Shown: positions 60,536 to 64,000 of the stretch, piece after piece | Layout of the letters: the number at the start of each line of letters is the position of its first letter | Numbering within the stretch: position 1 is the stretch's first letter | Assembly: GCF_018417475.1 (NCBI RefSeq) | Contig: NZ_CP054856.1 | Coordinates: forward strand, 3,131,001 to 3,195,000 | Source of the DNA: Novosphingobium decolorationis | Lineage (GTDB): Bacteria; Pseudomonadota; Alphaproteobacteria; Sphingomonadales; Sphingomonadaceae | DNA length: 64,000 nucleotides | Direction of reading: 5' to 3' | The notes under the pieces: model-generated | What the model was told of the DNA's origin: nothing | Databases searched by the model: none | What the model saw: only the letters and a program-made list of their open reading frames with translations | Made by a program: the position numbers and the translations under genes

Positions 60536-62920
60536 ATGATGTTTAAGCACACGAGCCGGCTGCTCTTGTCGACAGTCGCATTCGCGCCGCTGGTTCTCGG
60601 GGGAACCCAGGCGGCCCATGCCCAGGCCACGGCGCCTGCGGCCCAGCAGGGCCCCGCGCAGTCCGGGCTTGGCGACATCGTCGTGACCGCGCGCAAGCGC
60701 AAGGAAAGCGCGCTCGATGTTCCCATCGCGATCAGCGCGCTTTCGGGCGAGGACATCCAGTCGCTCAACGTCCAGACGGTCGAGGATCTGACCGCGGTGA
60801 CGCCGGGCATGAACCTCAACAACTCGATCACCGGTTCGGGCCGCTCGGACCGCAGCCAGACTGCTCTCATCATCCGCGGCATGGCGCCTTCGCGCGGCAA
60901 CCGCACCAGCTCGACCTTCATCAACGGCATCCAGGTCTCGGACGGCACCGTGACGGGCGTGTTCGACTTCGAACGCGTGGAGGTGCTGAAGGGCCCGCAG
61001 AGCGCCTACTTCGGCCGCCAGACCTTTGCCGGCGCGATCAACATGGTGACCGCCGAGCCGACCGACTACTTCACCGGCTATGTCAGCGGCCTTGCCGGCA
61101 CGGACGACTATTACGACCTGCGCGGCGCGGTCGGCGGGCCGATCATCCAGGACGTCCTGAGCTTCCGCGCGACGGGCCGCTACTTCACGCGGGACGGCTC
61201 GTGGAAGAACAACGCCGAGCCGGGCAAGACGCTGGGCGATCAGAGCACCCGCAGCGGCACGCTGCAGCTCAAGTTCACGCCGAGCCACAACTTTACCGTC
61301 AACCTGTTCGGCATGGTTGCCAACGACGATGACGGGCCGGGCGCCACCGGCGTGATCCTGGGCTCGCAGTCGAACTGCAACCTGGGCGCGCAGGACCTGC
61401 CCTACTTCTGCGGCACGCTGCCGGGCCTGCTGCCCGGCCAGCCCAGCGCGCGCACCGAGGTCAATGCGGGCGTCGCCAACATGCTCGAGAACTACTCACC
61501 GATCATGAACCAGGACGAGCAGATCGACCACTTCGGCATGACGCGGGACAGCAACCACTTCAGCGGCGTTGCCGAATACGTCACCGAAGGGGGCACCTCG
61601 ATCACCAGTCTGACCGGCGTGAACCGCAATTCCTGGACGGTGCTCTATCCGCTCAACGCCTATGCCTCGCCCTACGAGAACACCTTTACCTCGGGCGAAT
61701 TCGCGCAGGAGTACACCGACTGGCCGCTGATGATCCAGCACGAGCAGAAGGACTTCTCGCAGGAAGTGCGCATCGCCTCGAACCAGGACGGTCGCTTCCG
61801 CTGGATGTTCGGGGGCAGTTACCTGTGGGCCAAGGGCTACGAAGGCTACTCGGAGATCTACTACTTCACCGGGATCAACAGCGCCTTCTCGTCCACCAGC
61901 GAGAACAAGACCTGGGGCGGGTTCCTGGGGCTGTCCTATGACCTCACCGACCAGCTGACCGTCGACTTCGACGCGCGCTACCAGTCGGACAAGGTCATCA
62001 GCCGCACCGGCGATACCGATGACATCGTCTACCAGCGCACCTACAACAGCTTCCTGCCGCGCGTCAGCCTGCGCTACAAGCCCGACCTCGACACCATGGT
62101 CTACGCCACCTACTCGCGCGGCGTGAACCCGGGGCTGGGGCTCGACCCGCTGGAATCGGCCGATCCCGCCTTTGTCGACGACCTCATCGCAATGGGCGTG
62201 ACCCGCGGCGTCAGCCCGGAATACCTCGACAACTTCGAGGTCGGCTTCAAGGGGCGTTTCTTCAACGACCGGCTGATCGTCTCGGGCGATGTCTACTACG
62301 ACATCTGGACCGACAAGATCACCGAGCAGACCCTGATCATTCCCAACAACAGCGGCGGCATGCCCGAGATCTCGTGGTTCTTCACGAACATGGGCAAGGT
62401 GACGCTGAAGGGTATCGAGCTTGACCTGACGGCGCGTCCGATCGATGCCCTCACGCTGACCGCGCGCGGGGCGATCAACGACACCAACATCGATGAAGGC
62501 CTGTGCTCGACCTGCGCGCAGCTGACCGGTTCGGACGACGTCTCGGGCCAGAGCCTGCCGTTCGTCTCGAAGTACTCGGCACAGGTGAACGCGGAATTCG
62601 CGCAGGCCTTCGCGCCGATGCCGGACTACGAATGGTACCTGCGCTCGGAGCTGTCCTACAAGTCGGGCGTCTACGAGAGCGAAGGCAACTTCGCCAAGAC
62701 CGACGCCTCGACCAAGGTCAACTTCCGCGTGGGCCTGCGTTCGGACAACGTGTGGATCGAGGGCTTTGTCACCAACGCCTTCAACGACAAGACCTACACC
62801 AGCGTGCAGCCCAACTGGGACCTGTCGAACCCGAACGCGACCTTCCAGGAGAAGGACGTGATGTACGTGGGCCTTCCGCAGCTGCGGACCTGGGGCGCGC
62901 GTATCCGCTACGACTTCTGA
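60536..62920 (+). CDS. TonB-dependent outer-membrane receptor
   Basis: 794-residue receptor. The signal peptide ends near AAHAQA (about residue 30), TonB box GDIVVTARKR at 46-55, plug with FERVEVLKGPQSAYFGRQTF and AGAINMVTAEP, barrel ending in IRYDF. The ATG at 60536 follows GGGGGTAAAGC; an in-frame ATG two codons earlier or later is not distinguishable. It is a single-gene unit followed by a double hairpin. A beta-glucosidase-like gene converges from the other side, which gives weak support for carbohydrate or glycoside uptake. Confidence 0.92.
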   Translation: MMFKHTSRLLLSTVAFAPLVLGGTQAAHAQATAPAAQQGPAQSGLGDIVVTARKRKESALDVPIAISALSGEDIQSLNVQTVEDLTAVTPGMNLNNSITGSGRSDRSQTALIIRGMAPSRGNRTSSTFINGIQVSDGTVTGVFDFERVEVLKGPQSAYFGRQTFAGAINMVTAEPTDYFTGYVSGLAGTDDYYDLRGAVGGPIIQDVLSFRATGRYFTRDGSWKNNAEPGKTLGDQSTRSGTLQLKFTPSHNFTVNLFGMVANDDDGPGATGVILGSQSNCNLGAQDLPYFCGTLPGLLPGQPSARTEVNAGVANMLENYSPIMNQDEQIDHFGMTRDSNHFSGVAEYVTEGGTSITSLTGVNRNSWTVLYPLNAYASPYENTFTSGEFAQEYTDWPLMIQHEQKDFSQEVRIASNQDGRFRWMFGGSYLWAKGYEGYSEIYYFTGINSAFSSTSENKTWGGFLGLSYDLTDQLTVDFDARYQSDKVISRTGDTDDIVYQRTYNSFLPRVSLRYKPDLDTMVYATYSRGVNPGLGLDPLESADPAFVDDLIAMGVTRGVSPEYLDNFEVGFKGRFFNDRLIVSGDVYYDIWTDKITEQTLIIPNNSGGMPEISWFFTNMGKVTLKGIELDLTARPIDALTLTARGAINDTNIDEGLCSTCAQLTGSDDVSGQSLPFVSKYSAQVNAEFAQAFAPMPDYEWYLRSELSYKSGVYESEGNFAKTDASTKVNFRVGLRSDNVWIEGFVTNAFNDKTYTSVQPNWDLSNPNATFQEKDVMYVGLPQLRTWGARIRYDF

Positions 62921-62934
62921 TCCCGATCCGATCT

Positions 62935-62959
62935 GCAGGGACCTTCTGCCGGTCCCTGC
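62935..62959 (+). terminator. Hairpin downstream of the receptor gene
   Basis: GCAGGGACC pairs with GGTCCCTGC around TTCTGCC, 14 bases after the stop. There is no T-tract; it precedes the stronger hairpin at 62973. Confidence 0.55.
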
Positions 62960-62972
62960 CCTCGGTTCCTGC

Positions 62973-63007
62973 AAATGCCCGGTGTGCGTCGTGCACGCCG
63001 GGCATTT
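62973..63007 (+). terminator. Long stem-loop terminator
   Basis: A 15-bp stem, AAATGCCCGG extended inward by TGTGC/GCACG pairs with one wobble, ends in ATTT. It probably terminates the receptor transcript and may act in both directions. Confidence 0.75.
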
Positions 63008-63067
63008 CGCGTGGGGGAAGGGGCGCGCTCCGGGGCGGCGATCCTTGTGGAACGCGCATGTACGAAA

Positions 63068-63101
63068 GCGCCCGCCTTCCCAGGTCCGGGAGGGCGGGCG
63101 C
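63068..63101 (-). terminator. Intrinsic terminator for the glycoside hydrolase gene
   Basis: GCGCCCGCCTTCCC pairs with GGGAGGGCGGGCGC with one G-U pair. On the minus strand it is followed by TTTCGT, about 30 bases after the stop at 63132. Confidence 0.75.
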
Positions 63102-63131
63102 GGATGGTATGAGAATGGGGCGCGCTAAGGC

Positions 63132-64000
63132 TTAGCGGCCGAGCGTGCGTTCCTTCAGTGTAACTTCGACCGGGGTGCCCAGGTCCTGCGCGGAATGGCC
63201 CGCGGCGAACGTGTAGCGCCCGGCCGCCTGGACGAAGGCCCCGTCCGTCCAGTTGGCGAGCAGACGTGGGTCAAGGGCGATCTCCACCTTGCGGGCTTCG
63301 CCCGGCGCCAGGTCCACGCGCTGGAAGCCGACAAGGCGGCGCGTTGCCCCGTTCGGACCCGAGGTGAGATAGAGCTGCACCACATCGGCTCCGGCCTTTG
63401 CCCCTATGTTGCGCACCGAGACGGAGGCCATGGGCGCGCCGCCGGGAGCCGGCTCCACGCGCAGGTCCTCATGGGCGAAGCGGGTGTAGCTCAGGCCATG
63501 TCCGAAGGGGAACAGCGGGCTCAGGCCTTTCGCGGCGTACCAGCGGTACCCGACATCCGCGCCTTCGGTGTACTCGACGACAAGGCGCGTGCCTTCAGGT
63601 TCGCCAAGGCCCGGGATTTCCGGGCGGACCAGCTGGCTCTCGTCACGCGGGAAGGTGACGGGCAGATGGCCCGAGGGATTGGCCTTGCCGGTGAGGATGT
63701 CGGCAATGGCGGCCCCGCCTTCCTGCCCCGGATACCAGGCCTCGATTACGCCCTTGACCTTGTCCAGCCAGGGCATCTTGATCGGGTTGCCCGACTGGAT
63801 GACGACCACGGTGTTGGGATTGGCCGCGGCAACCGCCTCGATCAGCGCGTCCTGGCCCTCGGGTAGGGTCAGGCTGCCGTCGAGCGCCTCGCCCGACCAG
63901 GCCGTGACGAAGACGATCGCGATCTCCTTGCGCGCGGCGAAGCTGGCGGCGGATTGGTGGTAGTAACCGCTGTCGAACTCCACCTGCGTGTCGGGCAGGG
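63132..64000 (-). CDS. Glycoside hydrolase family 3 (beta-glucosidase-like), C-terminal part, open at right edge
   Basis: The last about 289 codons of a GH3 enzyme. The visible part is the alpha/beta sandwich domain (IAIVFVTAWSGEALDGSLTL, LPEGQDALIEAVAAANPNTV, SGNPIKMPWLDKVKGVIEAW, then FPFGHGLSYTRFAHEDLRVE) and the fibronectin-III-like C-terminal domain (VSVRNIGAKAGADVVQLYLT). The N-terminal TIM barrel with the catalytic Asp lies beyond the window. It removes terminal sugar residues from beta-glycosides, often in the periplasm. The codons at the edge (LPDTQVEFDS) are in frame with no start. It converges on the receptor at 60536. Confidence 0.93.
   Translation of the reverse strand, partial: LPDTQVEFDSGYYHQSAASFAARKEIAIVFVTAWSGEALDGSLTLPEGQDALIEAVAAANPNTVVVIQSGNPIKMPWLDKVKGVIEAWYPGQEGGAAIADILTGKANPSGHLPVTFPRDESQLVRPEIPGLGEPEGTRLVVEYTEGADVGYRWYAAKGLSPLFPFGHGLSYTRFAHEDLRVEPAPGGAPMASVSVRNIGAKAGADVVQLYLTSGPNGATRRLVGFQRVDLAPGEARKVEIALDPRLLANWTDGAFVQAAGRYTFAAGHSAQDLGTPVEVTLKERTLGR

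Noticed and set aside
1..64000. tRNA, rRNA, CRISPR arrays, insertion sequences or prophage genes
   Set aside because: No cloverleaf, no regularly spaced repeats, no transposase or integrase motifs and no terminal repeats were seen; gene remnants at 28463 and 32373 carry no mobile-element signature.

Overview
The window is GC-rich DNA, close to two-thirds G+C by eye. Genes are tightly packed with many ATGA, GTGA and TGATG stop/start overlaps. Five TonB-dependent outer-membrane receptors, a phosphate-selective-type porin, an alginate-export-type barrel, Rieske oxygenase genes, many flavoenzymes and a thiamine-riboswitch-controlled receptor together suggest an alphaproteobacterium of the sphingomonad type (Novosphingobium/Sphingobium-like). 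This is inferred from gene content; no rRNA or tRNA is present to confirm it.

Layout. 1-7.3 kb (+): aldehyde dehydrogenase (open at the left edge), amidase, then a TonB receptor translationally coupled to a Tat-exported small subunit and a GMC flavoprotein dehydrogenase. 7.4-15.7 kb: two paralogous MarR regulators around a fumarylacetoacetase/hydratase-type enzyme, then a divergent operon of amidase, SnoaL-like protein and Rieske oxygenase alpha and beta subunits, facing two MFS carriers. This is an aromatic or amide catabolic island. 15.7-19.1 kb: outer-membrane barrel, exported metallo-beta-lactamase-fold hydrolase, TetR regulator. 19.1-25.4 kb: a TctDE-like two-component system divergent from a solute-binding protein, an OprP-like porin and a CitMHS citrate carrier, likely a tricarboxylate uptake locus. 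25.4-27 kb: arsenite efflux (ACR3 and ArsR). 27-36 kb: class III aminotransferase, APC permease and two convergent paralogous spermidine-dehydrogenase-like flavoproteins around a 5'-truncated amidohydrolase, ending with a LysR gene; probably amine or polyamine use.

36.0-43.9 kb is the most unusual part. It holds a DyP-type peroxidase, a two-TM protein that seems to contain a duplicated ferredoxin-like half, a 143-residue unknown protein, a catalase-superfamily protein (y4iL-like) and a 1121-residue TPR plus animal-type heme peroxidase of the cyclooxygenase/fatty-acid dioxygenase superfamily. Pairing a dioxygenase-type heme peroxidase with a catalase-related hemoprotein recalls oxylipin pathways of corals, fungi and cyanobacteria. 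A bacterial oxylipin or other oxidative pathway is the leading hypothesis here.

44.1-49.7 kb: SnoaL/NTF2-like proteins, LLM-type flavin monooxygenase, Old Yellow Enzyme, LysR regulator and a zinc-type alcohol dehydrogenase/quinone reductase. 49.7-52.7 kb: TPP riboswitch, TonB receptor and TenA, a thiamine salvage operon. 52.9-57.7 kb: a regulator with two fused TetR modules, then a TonB receptor (with a hairpin covering its ribosome binding site) coupled to a PI-PLC-like phosphodiesterase. 57.8-62.9 kb: a ZnuD-like zinc receptor with a Zur-box-like palindrome, and a further TonB receptor. 63.1-64 kb: the 3' part of a family 3 glycoside hydrolase, open at the right edge.

No tRNA, rRNA, CRISPR array or intact insertion sequence was seen.
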